From Colwellia maritima (GTDB lineage: Bacteria; Pseudomonadota; Gammaproteobacteria; Enterobacterales; Alteromonadaceae): a stretch of 64,000 nucleotides of DNA. The translations under genes were made by a program, and so were the position numbers. The stretch covers positions 434,001-498,000 of the forward strand of contig NZ_JAKKSL010000002.1 in NCBI RefSeq assembly GCF_022669015.1, given 5' to 3'. Positions within the stretch are counted from its first letter, which is position 1. Each line of letters starts with the position of its first letter. Of the stretch, positions 18,001-26,845 are shown in pieces. A model generated the notes under the pieces. The model searched no databases. It saw nothing but the letters and a program-made list of their open reading frames with translations, and was not told the origin of the DNA.

Positions 18001-18250
18001 TTTACGTGTCGCTATTACTTTTGTTTATTATGGGTGGCCTAGTTAATTACGTGTCGCTATTACTTTTGTTTATTATGGGTGGCCTAGTTAATTATCGCTA
18101 TTACTTTTGTTTATTATGGGTGGCCTAGTTAATTATTTATTATGGGTGGCCTAGTTAATTATGGGTGGCCTAGTTAATTATTATGGGTGGCCTAGTTAAT
18201 TGGCCTAGTTAATTGTTAATTAAATTAGTTAATTAGTTAATTAGTTAATT
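18001..18250 (+). repeat. Right-end fragment ladder of the Y1 element
   Basis: Successive units share the same right end (…GGCCTAGTTAATT) but start at points ever nearer to it. Unit lengths run roughly 45 (18049-18093), 41 (18094-18134), 26, 19, 22 and 13, then several 7-13 base TTAATT-ending scraps up to 18250. It mirrors the left array in reverse complement. Confidence 0.9.
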
Positions 18251-18252
18251 CT

Positions 18253-18987
18253 TTAACAACCGAGTCTTTTGAGTATTTTAGTTGAATCGCTAAAGCTCGG
18301 CATAGTGTATGAGATTATACCGTTTAGTTCTTTGTTTTTAATCATTTGCTGACAATATTTAGTATTTCTAGGTAAGTCTTGATCAAATAAAAAACTTGCA
18401 CTATTGCCTTTTAAATCATAGATAATTTTAAAGTATGCTGATGGAATAGTGTGTGATTCATCAGCGCCTGGAAGAGGCTCTTTATCTTCTAAATATAGCG
18501 TGCCAGTTATCACATAAAGTGAATTTCTAAAGCTGACAGCATTGCGCACAGCAATTTCTAATGCAACCCATGAACCTTGATTTAACGCTGATTTTTGAGG
18601 TGTTATATTGGATAGGTAGTTTAGTTCTGTCCAATTTTTATGCCCAGAAAAACTCGCTAATGGGGCTTGATGTCCTCTGTCAGTTTTTAATTTCTTAAAA
18701 GCACCTTTATAATCAGACTCCTCCAAAGATTCATCATCATCAATCAAGATATCATTCCCCCAGTTTCTACCAGGGCTATCACCAAAATTAGTTACATTGA
18801 CTTCGTAGGCCACCCAATCTGCAAATTTTGTCTTTGGGTTATTACTTAAGACATAAGTATGGTTGAACACTACGTCATTATTTATGATATTCAGGCTAGG
18901 GCAACCTAAAGGACAACTTACGCTTCTAATTTCTGCATTCACTAAAGCGCTACAAAGAGTAAGTGGTAACAGTACAAGTTTTTTCAT
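18253..18987 (-). CDS. Secreted DNA/RNA non-specific endonuclease (NucA/Serratia nuclease type)
   Basis: This 244-residue protein has a signal peptide (cleavage near ALVNA, residue 18). The catalytic DRGHQAPLASF lies near 128-138, followed by SNITPQ and LNQGSWVALE. The DRGH histidine acts as general base and the downstream Asn binds the metal. The family cuts single- and double-stranded DNA and RNA without sequence preference, usually outside the cell or in the periplasm. It is small but has the full core. The Y1 repeat ladder ends two bases beyond its stop codon, so element growth has just spared the gene. Confidence 0.85.
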   Translation of the reverse strand: MKKLVLLPLTLCSALVNAEIRSVSCPLGCPSLNIINNDVVFNHTYVLSNNPKTKFADWVAYEVNVTNFGDSPGRNWGNDILIDDDESLEESDYKGAFKKLKTDRGHQAPLASFSGHKNWTELNYLSNITPQKSALNQGSWVALEIAVRNAVSFRNSLYVITGTLYLEDKEPLPGADESHTIPSAYFKIIYDLKGNSASFLFDQDLPRNTKYCQQMIKNKELNGIISYTMPSFSDSTKILKRLGC

Positions 18988-19238
18988 TTTAACCTTTAGT
19001 ATTTTTTACCTATATCAAAATAACTTCACATCTACTATCGGTTAATGTTGCAGCAAAAGTATCCTTTAACTTATATGAATTTATATCACAAAAAACGACC
19101 ATGCGAACTACGCAGAGTGGTCTTAGTAAATGAACATTCCTTTGAGTGATTTTTTTAAATTTTTGGTGATTGGTATTTAGGTATTTAATTAATTTAGATC
19201 AGGGAGTAAGTAACACCTGATACAACGTTAGAAAGCAA

Positions 19239-19264
19239 AAAGAGCTACCCTAAGGTAGCTCTTT
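19239..19264 (-). terminator. Terminator of tRNA-Val transcript
   Basis: AAAGAGCTACC (19239-19249) pairs with GGTAGCTCTTT (19254-19264). On the minus strand it is followed by TTTTTGC, ten or so bases after the tRNA 3' end. Confidence 0.85.
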
Positions 19265-19272
19265 CAATAAAA

Positions 19273-19347
19273 TGGTGCGCGGTAAGTGATTCGAACACTT
19301 GACAACTCGCAAGTCAGGCGAGGACTCTACCACTGAGCTAACCGCGC
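19273..19347 (-). tRNA. tRNA-Val(GAC)
   Basis: The 75-base sequence has encoded CCA and a perfect acceptor stem, GCGCGGT with ACCGCGC. The anticodon stem is CTCGC/GCGAG and the loop CTGACTT, giving anticodon GAC. A T follows the anticodon at position 37, where a purine is almost universal, and the D stem closes with a G-T pair. A single tRNA with its own promoter and terminator. Confidence 0.85.
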
Positions 19348-19380
19348 AAAAGTGGTTTGTTGAATAACTCAACGGGCGCT

Positions 19381-19409
19381 ATGTTAGCCGTCAACTAATG
19401 TGCTTGCAA
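19381..19409 (-). promoter_or_regulatory. Promoter of tRNA-Val
   Basis: On the minus strand, TTGCAA (19404-19409) and TAACAT (19381-19386) are 17 bases apart, about 35 bases before the tRNA. Confidence 0.55.
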
Positions 19410-19440
19410 GTGCTTTTGTTCAATTTAGCCCAAATAAAGT

Positions 19441-20856
19441 TTAATTGCTTGTTTTTAAGTCAATACGTCGTTGCACTACGCGTAAACGCCAAGCAAGCAA
19501 GATAGCAGCGGTTGTTAAACCGGAAATAACACCTATCCATAAACCATAAGCACCCATTTTTGGAACAACTAAATCGGTGATACCTAAAATCACGCCAACG
19601 GTTAAACCAACTAACCAATAAGAAAAAAAGGTGATATATAAAATAGACTTAGTATCTTTATATCCTCTGAGTGCGCCTGCAGACACTACTTGAACCGTAT
19701 CAGAAAACTGATATAAAGTTGCTAATAGCATAATATTAGCGGCAAGCTCAATAACGGGAAGCTCCGCCGTGTAAATACTAACAATTGGAACCCTAAAAAC
19801 GACTGTAATAATGGCTGTGAATACGGCAAGGAATAGTCCCAATGTTATAGCATGAGCAGTGTAGTCTTTCGCTTTTTGATGATCATTATGGCCAATAGCA
19901 TTACCTACTTTTATGGTTGTTGCCATCGCTAAACTTAAAGGAATCATAAAAATTAAACCGCTAAAATTCAGCGCTATTTGATGACTAGCAACGGTTTCTG
20001 CACCAAACGGTACTAAAATTATTGCTACAACAGCAAATAGACTCACTTCAAATAATAGTGATAAGGCGATAGGTATTCCTAATGTCAGAATACCCTTAAT
20101 TTCGATGAAATTGGGCCAGTAAAATTTTTCAAAAAGTGGTGCTTCTTTTAATCTTTTAGAATTAAAAGCATAAATAAGCATACCAACAAACATAACCCAG
20201 TAAACAATGGCTGTGGCAATACCACAACCCGCTCCACCTAATGCCGGTGCGCCAAACTCACCGTAAATGAAAATATAATTGGCGGGAATATTAATTATCA
20301 AGCCAACAATACTAATGATCATGGTTGGCTTGGTATAGGAAAGGCCTTCAGCATAATTTCTTAAGACTAAATACAAACAGTACCCAGGAGCGCCCCAGAT
20401 AATATAGCGTAAGTAATCTAATAATAATGGTTTAAGGTTACCTTCTAATTCTAGAGACGGTGCAATAATAGGAACAAGTAAATAATATAATCCGATGAGA
20501 GATAAACCTAATATCAAGGCAATCCATGCTGTTTGATAAGTATGTTTACTAATAGCTATATAGTTTTTGGCACCATCAAATTGAGACACAATCACTGAAA
20601 GAGCCATGATTAAGCCGTAAATTGTTAATATAAGTGGTAACCAAATACTATTAGCTACGGCAACAGCTGCCATGTCGATAGCACTCACACGACCACCCAT
20701 AACAATATCAACAAATCCCATCAAATTTTGAATCAGTTGGGCGATTAAAATGGGGTATGCAAGTTTTACTAAACTTTTTGTATGAGAGAAAAAAGAGGTA
20801 AAATTCATTAAGTGCTTAAATAGATAATTTAAAAGAGAAAATAGTTTCGCCATCAT
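19441..20856 (-). CDS. norM: MATE family multidrug efflux protein (NorM-like)
   Basis: This is a polytopic inner-membrane protein with about twelve hydrophobic segments and two MATE repeats. The first reads LVKLAYPILIAQLIQNLMGF followed by VDIVMGG, the usual NorM opening. MATE proteins export cationic drugs in exchange for sodium or protons. The start is uncertain: ATG 20856 gives 471 residues, ATG 20808 (MNFTSFFSHTKSL) fits relatives better, and none has a clear Shine-Dalgarno. It is a single gene between tRNA-Val and fdxA. Confidence 0.85.
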   Translation of the reverse strand: MMAKLFSLLNYLFKHLMNFTSFFSHTKSLVKLAYPILIAQLIQNLMGFVDIVMGGRVSAIDMAAVAVANSIWLPLILTIYGLIMALSVIVSQFDGAKNYIAISKHTYQTAWIALILGLSLIGLYYLLVPIIAPSLELEGNLKPLLLDYLRYIIWGAPGYCLYLVLRNYAEGLSYTKPTMIISIVGLIINIPANYIFIYGEFGAPALGGAGCGIATAIVYWVMFVGMLIYAFNSKRLKEAPLFEKFYWPNFIEIKGILTLGIPIALSLLFEVSLFAVVAIILVPFGAETVASHQIALNFSGLIFMIPLSLAMATTIKVGNAIGHNDHQKAKDYTAHAITLGLFLAVFTAIITVVFRVPIVSIYTAELPVIELAANIMLLATLYQFSDTVQVVSAGALRGYKDTKSILYITFFSYWLVGLTVGVILGITDLVVPKMGAYGLWIGVISGLTTAAILLAWRLRVVQRRIDLKTSN

Positions 20857-20979
20857 ATTGAATAAGGTAGATACTGGCAACTAATAAAAAATGTATTATT
20901 CATTACTTCTGATCAAGGCAAAGCTTAAACTAAAAAGTCAAAATATTGGTTTAGAATTGTTATATTTATAGAAGAATAT

Positions 20980-21315
20980 TTACTTTTTATCTTGAACATC
21001 GAGGTATTTTAATTTGTTTTCAATACCATCCCATTCGTCGGCATCTATCGGTGCTGCTTTAACTTCTGTGATTCGTGGCCATACTTTGGCTAAATCAGCA
21101 TTTAATTGAATGAACTCTTTTTGATTTTCAGGTACATCATTTTCTTGATAAATAGCACCGGCAGGGCATTCTACTGGGCATAAGTCACAATCAATGCAGT
21201 CGTCTGGATTGATAACAAGAAAATTAGGTCCCTCAAAAAAAGCTTCAGCAGGGCATACCGCCACGCAATCAGTATATTTACAACGAATACAATTATCTGT
21301 TACCACAAAAGCCAT
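20980..21315 (-). CDS. fdxA: 7Fe-8S ferredoxin
   Basis: This 111-residue ferredoxin of the FdxA type carries [14 protein letters not shown] near the N-terminus and [12 protein letters not shown] near 40-51. Together these bind one 3Fe-4S and one 4Fe-4S cluster. An acidic C-terminal extension ([13 protein letters not shown]) is family-typical. It is a soluble electron carrier, divergent from the flavoprotein gene at 21461. Confidence 0.93.
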   Translation of the reverse strand: MAFVVTDNCIRCKYTDCVAVCPAEAFFEGPNFLVINPDDCIDCDLCPVECPAGAIYQENDVPENQKEFIQLNADLAKVWPRITEVKAAPIDADEWDGIENKLKYLDVQDKK

Positions 21316-21460
21316 GTTTTTAAATTCTCACTAAACAATATTATGTAGATCATACCTTGCTTTATTTTAAATTCAATCAGTTGTTTTCATTGGTATGAGT
21401 CTCACTATCAGGTAAAATGCCGCCATTATTTGTATGCCCTCTACTTTTGGATATAAAACC

Positions 21461-23137
21461 ATGCTGCGTTTAACTGATATTAAATTACCTTTAAATCATT
21501 CTGATAATGCTATCGAGCAAGCAATAGTTCAAAAACTAGGAATTACTCAGCATGAATTAGTTGACTTTACCGTATTTAAACGCGGTTATGATGCACGTAA
21601 AAAAAATAAAATTGTTCTTATTTATACTTTAGATGTTAATACAACTAAAGATGCCGTTTTACTGGAACAATTTAACAAAGACTCGCAGGTAAAATTAACA
21701 CCTGATATGGCCTATAAGTTTGTTGCACATGCACCTGAAACCATGAAAAATCGCCCTGTAGTCATTGGTATGGGACCTTGTGGTTTATTTGCCGGTTTAG
21801 TTTTAGCTCAGATGGGCTTTAAACCAATTATTTTAGAGCGTGGTAAGGAAGTAAGAGAGCGCACCAAAGACACCTTTGGTTTTTGGCGTAAAAAAATACT
21901 CAACACTGAATCAAATGTACAATTTGGTGAGGGGGGCGCAGGCACATTTTCTGATGGTAAACTGTATAGCCAAGTAAAAGATCCCAAACATTATAGCCGA
22001 AAAGTACTACATGAGTTTGTTGATGCCGGCGCGCCTGCTGAAATATTGTATGTGAGTAAGCCGCATATTGGTACGTTTAAGTTAGTAACCATGGTTGAAA
22101 AAATGCGGGCAAAAATTTTTGAGCTTGGTGGTCAAGTACGATTTGAGCAAAAAGTTGAAAGCATTCATTTTAAAAATGATGAAACCATTACTTTTGATGA
22201 TAACGTATTGTCAGGCTTTAAAGCTAAAGAAGTGGTTGGTTTAACTTTATCAACAGGTGAATATATTGCTACTAACCATATTGCCTTAGCTATTGGCCAT
22301 AGTGCTAGAGATACCTTTAAAATGCTTCATGAGCAAGGCGTTTATATTAAAGCTAAACCATTTTCTGTGGGTTTTCGGATTGAGCATGAGCAATCTGTTA
22401 TTGATGAAGCCCGTTTTGGTGAAAATGGTAACGAAATTTTGGGCGCGGCAGACTATAAATTAGTTCACCACACAAGTAATGGTCGAAGTGTATATAGTTT
22501 TTGTATGTGTCCTGGTGGTACAGTCGTTGCGGCAGCATCTGAAGAAGGGCGTTTAGTTACTAATGGTATGAGCCAATACTCCCGTCATGAACGTAATGCA
22601 AACAGTGCGATTGTGGTTGGTATTGAACCTAAAGATTATACCGAAGGTAAATTTGCAGCGACCACTGATTCTGTATTAGCAGGTATTGAATTTCAGCGTC
22701 GGTTAGAGGAGCAAGCTTTTAGTATGGGCGGAAGTAATTACGATGCGCCAGTACAACTCGTAGGCGATTTTCTAACTGGTAGAAAGAGTGGTGAACACGG
22801 TAGTGTCATCCCATCATATAAACCAGGTGTGACTTATACTGACTTAAGTGAAGCGCTACCCGACTATGCTGTTGAAGCGATACGTGAAGCGTTACCTGCT
22901 TTTGAACGTAAAATTAAAGGTTTTTCGATGAATGAGGCAACGTTAACCGCCGTTGAAACACGTACATCATCACCTATTCAAATAACGCGAGATAGAGAAA
23001 CTTTCCAGAGTATCAATGCTAAAGGATTATACCCTGCAGGAGAGGGCGCGGGTTATGCCGGTGGTATTTTATCAGCAGGCATTGACGGTATTAAAATAGC
23101 CGAGGCAATAGCATTGTCGATCTGTAATGAAGACTAA
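21461..23137 (+). CDS. FAD/NAD(P)-dependent oxidoreductase (COG2509-like)
   Basis: This 558-residue flavoprotein has an N-terminal cap (MLRLTDIKLPLNHSD), then the dinucleotide-binding loop VVIGMGPCGLFAGLVLAQMG near 100. VQFGEGGAGTFSDGKL is the hallmark of this uncharacterised FAD-dependent family. The C-terminal GLYPAGEGAGYAGGILSAGI closes the FAD site. The substrate is unknown. ATG 21461 is preferred to the upstream 21434 codon because homologues begin with M-L/I-R-L-T-x-I. It faces fdxA, which could supply electrons; that is speculation. Confidence 0.8.
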   Translation: MLRLTDIKLPLNHSDNAIEQAIVQKLGITQHELVDFTVFKRGYDARKKNKIVLIYTLDVNTTKDAVLLEQFNKDSQVKLTPDMAYKFVAHAPETMKNRPVVIGMGPCGLFAGLVLAQMGFKPIILERGKEVRERTKDTFGFWRKKILNTESNVQFGEGGAGTFSDGKLYSQVKDPKHYSRKVLHEFVDAGAPAEILYVSKPHIGTFKLVTMVEKMRAKIFELGGQVRFEQKVESIHFKNDETITFDDNVLSGFKAKEVVGLTLSTGEYIATNHIALAIGHSARDTFKMLHEQGVYIKAKPFSVGFRIEHEQSVIDEARFGENGNEILGAADYKLVHHTSNGRSVYSFCMCPGGTVVAAASEEGRLVTNGMSQYSRHERNANSAIVVGIEPKDYTEGKFAATTDSVLAGIEFQRRLEEQAFSMGGSNYDAPVQLVGDFLTGRKSGEHGSVIPSYKPGVTYTDLSEALPDYAVEAIREALPAFERKIKGFSMNEATLTAVETRTSSPIQITRDRETFQSINAKGLYPAGEGAGYAGGILSAGIDGIKIAEAIALSICNED

Positions 23138-23207
23138 ACGAAGAACAAACATTACTTTAGAACTTAATGAGTAATTAACTAGTACTCAAATCAAAAGAAA
23201 GTAGAGG

Positions 23208-24863
23208 TTAGCTCACCCTACTTATTATTGATGAGGGTTTTGGCTGCCAAACCCCAAGACCATTATGTGCTAAATGATTAGACTTTTGGGTGAGCACTTT
23301 AGTGCCAATGTTGATTGAACTTTCGGGCGGGCTAATTAAAAATCCTTGAATGTGTTTAACCCCTAAGGATTTTAATAACTCGAGTTGTATAATATCTTCT
23401 ATACCTTCAGCAACAACTTTTAAGTTCAGTTGTTGCGCCATATCGATAATAGATTTAAGTATTTTTTTATATTTAATACTGTTTGTTGCTTCATTGACAA
23501 ACATTCTATCAATTTTTAACACATCCACGGGTAAGGTGGCTAAGATTGATAGGGAGCTAAACCCTGTACCAAAATCATCTATGGCAATACAAATGCCTTC
23601 TTCACGAAGTTTTTCTAATTCATGAATAATATCGTCCGATACGTCAAGAAAACAAGATTCAGTTATTTCTAGCATTAATGCTGAAGGGGGTAATCCTGTC
23701 GATAAAAGAGTGTTCATTACCCATTGATGAATAGGACGGTGTTTTAGTTGTATAACTGAAACGTTTACCGATATTTTGGTTTTTTTCATCCCCGCATTAT
23801 ACCAAGCAAACATTTGACGGCAGGCTTCAGTTAATATCCAATCACCTAAAGGTAGAATTTGATTAGATTCTTCCGCAATTGGGATAAACTCTGTTGGTGC
23901 AATAACCCCTTCTATCGGATGTTGCCATCGAACAAGCGCTTCAAAATAGCTTATAATACAACCGTCAACATGAATAATAGGCTGAAAAGTGAGGTAAAAA
24001 TTATTACTGGTTATTGCCAGTCTCATTTCTTCAAGTAAATAATGATAGCGCCTCAATTGGCTTCCCATTTCAGGAGAGTATACCTTGTATATCCCTCGGC
24101 CATCTTTTTTTGCCCTGAACATTGCAACATCGGCTAATTGTACAAGTGTGACAGGTTTGCCGGCACTTTCTGGATATAAAGCAATACCAATACTTGCACT
24201 GATTTTAATTGTTTTATTGCCCAAAATAAAATCACGCTCTAACTCTGTTAAAACATATTTAGCGATGCTTACTGCAAACTCAGCATCAACTATATTATGA
24301 AGAAATATCGTGAATTCGTCTCCACCTAATCGTGCTAAATTCTTTTCAATATTATTTGGTGAAGAGTGAACGTTAAGTTTATTACTTCTTACAATTGATT
24401 TAAGGCGTTCTGCTACTTGAATTAAAATTTCATCACCAAATGAATGACCAAAAGAGTCATTCACTTTTTTAAAACCATCAAGGTCAATAAATAACAAAGC
24501 ACTATGTATGCTTTTATCGTCAATTGTTAGTTGTTCTTCTATATGTTCTAAAAAAGTATGACGATTTGTTAACTGGGTGAGTTTATCGCAAAAAGCACGT
24601 TGCTCGGTGTCAATTTTATATTGTGTCGCATGTCGGGCGATGTCTTCTAATGCATAATTAAGATTTGTTAAGATTGAGTGCCTCTTTTGAGGAGGCTGTT
24701 GTTGTTCAAAGGTTAGTGCTATGTTGTTCGCCGTATCGAGCATGTTATTTAACATGCTTTTTAACTTGGATTTTTGATAATTTGATATTAAAACATAAGC
24801 GATGAATGCGAAAATAAGTAATGCAAGTGTAGGGTAGAAAACACTTAATATAATCTCTAACAA
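23208..24863 (-). CDS. GGDEF-EAL c-di-GMP signalling protein
   Basis: This 551-residue protein has one N-terminal membrane helix (about 5-27) and a short coiled linker. The GGDEF domain has intact RLGGDEF near 182, so it may make c-di-GMP. The EAL domain has FEALVRW near 306, TESCFLD, IDDFGTGFSSL, LKIDRMFV and VAEGIED, the residues expected of an active phosphodiesterase. Which activity dominates cannot be told. The small membrane protein gene 31 bases upstream may be its operon partner. Confidence 0.9.
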   Translation of the reverse strand: MLEIILSVFYPTLALLIFAFIAYVLISNYQKSKLKSMLNNMLDTANNIALTFEQQQPPQKRHSILTNLNYALEDIARHATQYKIDTEQRAFCDKLTQLTNRHTFLEHIEEQLTIDDKSIHSALLFIDLDGFKKVNDSFGHSFGDEILIQVAERLKSIVRSNKLNVHSSPNNIEKNLARLGGDEFTIFLHNIVDAEFAVSIAKYVLTELERDFILGNKTIKISASIGIALYPESAGKPVTLVQLADVAMFRAKKDGRGIYKVYSPEMGSQLRRYHYLLEEMRLAITSNNFYLTFQPIIHVDGCIISYFEALVRWQHPIEGVIAPTEFIPIAEESNQILPLGDWILTEACRQMFAWYNAGMKKTKISVNVSVIQLKHRPIHQWVMNTLLSTGLPPSALMLEITESCFLDVSDDIIHELEKLREEGICIAIDDFGTGFSSLSILATLPVDVLKIDRMFVNEATNSIKYKKILKSIIDMAQQLNLKVVAEGIEDIIQLELLKSLGVKHIQGFLISPPESSINIGTKVLTQKSNHLAHNGLGVWQPKPSSIISRVS

Positions 24864-24894
24864 AATGTAATTTAGTGGAATAATTAACCAGTTG

Positions 24895-25152
24895 TCATTT
24901 TTTTGCTATTTTAACAACTAGCTTATGTTCATCACTTTGCGCCAAATTATCAAGAAACAATAACTGTGCAATATGTTCATTAGCACTTAATAATTGTTTT
25001 TCAGGTAATTCGTAAGCAGTGGCAGGGGGAATTGCTTTAAGGGTGAGTACTTCTTGAGATAGAATAGAAACGAAGAAAATATATATCGTGATTACAAATA
25101 ACAAAAATAGAGATATTAATGTTTTCCAATATTTTGCCGTGATGCCATTCAT
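24895..25152 (-). CDS. Small membrane-anchored protein, unknown
   Basis: I do not recognise this 85-residue protein. Residues 12-32 form one hydrophobic helix, followed by a ~50-residue region with no cysteine (AIPPATAYELPEKQLL), probably periplasmic. It starts with ATG 25152 and ends 31 bases before the GGDEF-EAL gene. A periplasmic modulator of that enzyme is possible but unsupported beyond position. Confidence 0.5.
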   Translation of the reverse strand: MNGITAKYWKTLISLFLLFVITIYIFFVSILSQEVLTLKAIPPATAYELPEKQLLSANEHIAQLLFLDNLAQSDEHKLVVKIAKK

Positions 25153-25396
25153 ACGTTAATACAATCCTTATATAGGAAGATACTATACGTTATATCGTTA
25201 ATCTAAAGTGCATAAGATACAAAGATCTTTAACTGCGCGATACATTACAAATTCCTTATCAATATCCGTATAGTTACTTTGTGATAACAGCATAGCTAAT
25301 ATTTGCCTTTGTATCAAGTAATTAGCGCTTGCTCGGGTTTATTTATTATTTGATTATGTCTATGTCATTTTAGTTAAACTTTATCTTAATGTCGCA

Positions 25397-26356
25397 TTAA
25401 TAAACTTGGTTTCTGCCTGCATCCTTAGCTTTATATAAAAGAGTGTCAGCACGGCCTATCCACTTTTCAGGGGTATCGTCGGGTTGATATTCAGCAACGC
25501 CTATTGACAAGGTTATTTTGATATCACAATCGTATACATGATTTTCAATGATACAGCGTATTTTTTCTGCCACTTGTTTTGCTGACTTTAAATCCATGTT
25601 TAATGGCATAACGACAAGTTCATCGCCACCAAACCGATATAATGAATCGAGTACACGGGTGTGCTGTTTTATTAAATTACAGGTTGTAACGAGAACGTTA
25701 TCACCAACAGCATGTCCGTAATTATCATTTATTTTTTTAAAATCATCTAAATCAATCAGAATGAGGCACATATCATAAGTTTTTCTATGTCGGCTAGCGA
25801 TTACGTCAGCTAACCGTTTATCCAAAGCACGTCTATTACCCGTTGATGTTAACTGATCGATTGTTGCTAATGCTTCAAAGTCCAGAATTTTTCGTTCATA
25901 TGAACGAAACATAATAAATGAAAATGTTGATGTCATTAACGTTGTTAATAATATAGTTAAAACATTAATCAAATCCGTTTCTATTGAGATTATAAAGGAC
26001 GTGGTTGTGATTAATAATAAGCAAAGGGCCGTAGCTGATTTTGGGGGGATTAAGTAGTACATTGTAATAATAATAGGATACAGCCAATAGACTTGAAGCA
26101 ACCCTTTTATTGCGATACTAGCGGTACAAGCTATGACTAAAAATATAGCAAATAAGAGTTTAGTAACGTCAACTTTTCGAGTTTTAAAAATATAGAGACA
26201 GAGAATAGCCATTGTTATTGAAATTATAAGATCAATAATCGCAATAGTTATATCATCGTTGTACCGCCGAATAGCTGAAAACACACTGACAATTAACGTA
26301 GCTAAGGCGGTTAGTAATAATAGTACAATTTCAGTTACTGTTCTTTTTGTTTCCAT
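25397..26356 (-). CDS. Membrane diguanylate cyclase (GGDEL)
   Basis: This 319-residue protein has about six transmembrane helices in the first 160 residues and then a GGDEF domain. The active loop reads RFGGDELVV near 240, the tolerated GGDEL variant. An upstream RxxD-type inhibitory site is not obvious. The DLDDFKKINDNYGHAVGD metal and substrate motif is complete, so synthesis of c-di-GMP is likely. The membrane part shows no named sensor domain. It is monocistronic. Confidence 0.88.
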   Translation of the reverse strand: METKRTVTEIVLLLLTALATLIVSVFSAIRRYNDDITIAIIDLIISITMAILCLYIFKTRKVDVTKLLFAIFLVIACTASIAIKGLLQVYWLYPIIITMYYLIPPKSATALCLLLITTTSFIISIETDLINVLTILLTTLMTSTFSFIMFRSYERKILDFEALATIDQLTSTGNRRALDKRLADVIASRHRKTYDMCLILIDLDDFKKINDNYGHAVGDNVLVTTCNLIKQHTRVLDSLYRFGGDELVVMPLNMDLKSAKQVAEKIRCIIENHVYDCDIKITLSIGVAEYQPDDTPEKWIGRADTLLYKAKDAGRNQVY

Positions 26357-26845
26357 GCAATCCTGCTTCTGGTTTCTTGATGCTGTCTTCCATACGCGCT
26401 ATCTATTAAACATTAGAATTAGCGGGAGATTTATTTTGTATGTAGACAAAATAAATCTAAGTATAAAATATACTTACTTTAAAATAATATAGCACAGACA
26501 TTTAGACAATGTGATTCTTACCATAATATTGGCAAAATATCTGCCATATTAATCTAGGTGTTATTTTTGGTTAGTAATAAAAGTAGTTAGTATTTCATCT
26601 ATTTTTAATCAAACATTTACAATGCGCATTAAATGGACCTGTATTGTATGCATTTAATACCGTAATAGTGCATGCATATACTTGATTCATTTGCTATAAT
26701 CCCGTGCCTAATTTTAGACAGTGTGTTTTTAATAGCAATGGTGTTTTTGCGTATTTTTTCTCATATATCAATTTTTAGTATTTTTACATACTAAAATATG
26801 GCACCAAGGTTTACATAATAAATTGAAATATAAAGGTTTTAATAG
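26357..26845 (+). promoter_or_regulatory. thrS upstream region with promoter
   Basis: This gap of nearly 490 bases holds a good extended -10, TGCTATAAT, with TATAAT at 26696-26701 and no strong -35. It would give a thrS leader of about 140 bases. ThrS is autoregulated through its leader in E. coli; I see no clear tRNA-mimic stem here. The rest is AT-rich with no gene visible. Confidence 0.45.

Larger units (their letters stand above)
15541..18250 (+). mobile_element. Self-nested Y1-transposase (RAYT-like) locus
   Basis: The locus has one near-complete transposase gene (16300-17293), a 5'-half copy to its left and a 3'-third copy to its right. Arrays of short end fragments flank these on both sides. 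All left fragments begin with ATTTAATTAGGCCACCC and all right fragments end with GGGTGGCCTAGTTAATT, its near inverted complement. The locus stops two bases from the stop codon of the neighbouring nuclease gene. Y1/HUH transposases act on single strands with hairpin ends, which fits inverted terminal motifs; the way the fragments arose is inferred. Confidence 0.8.

Noticed and set aside
19130..19270. Prophage or island integration at tRNA-Val
   Set aside because: No integrase gene or duplicated tRNA 3' end was seen near it.
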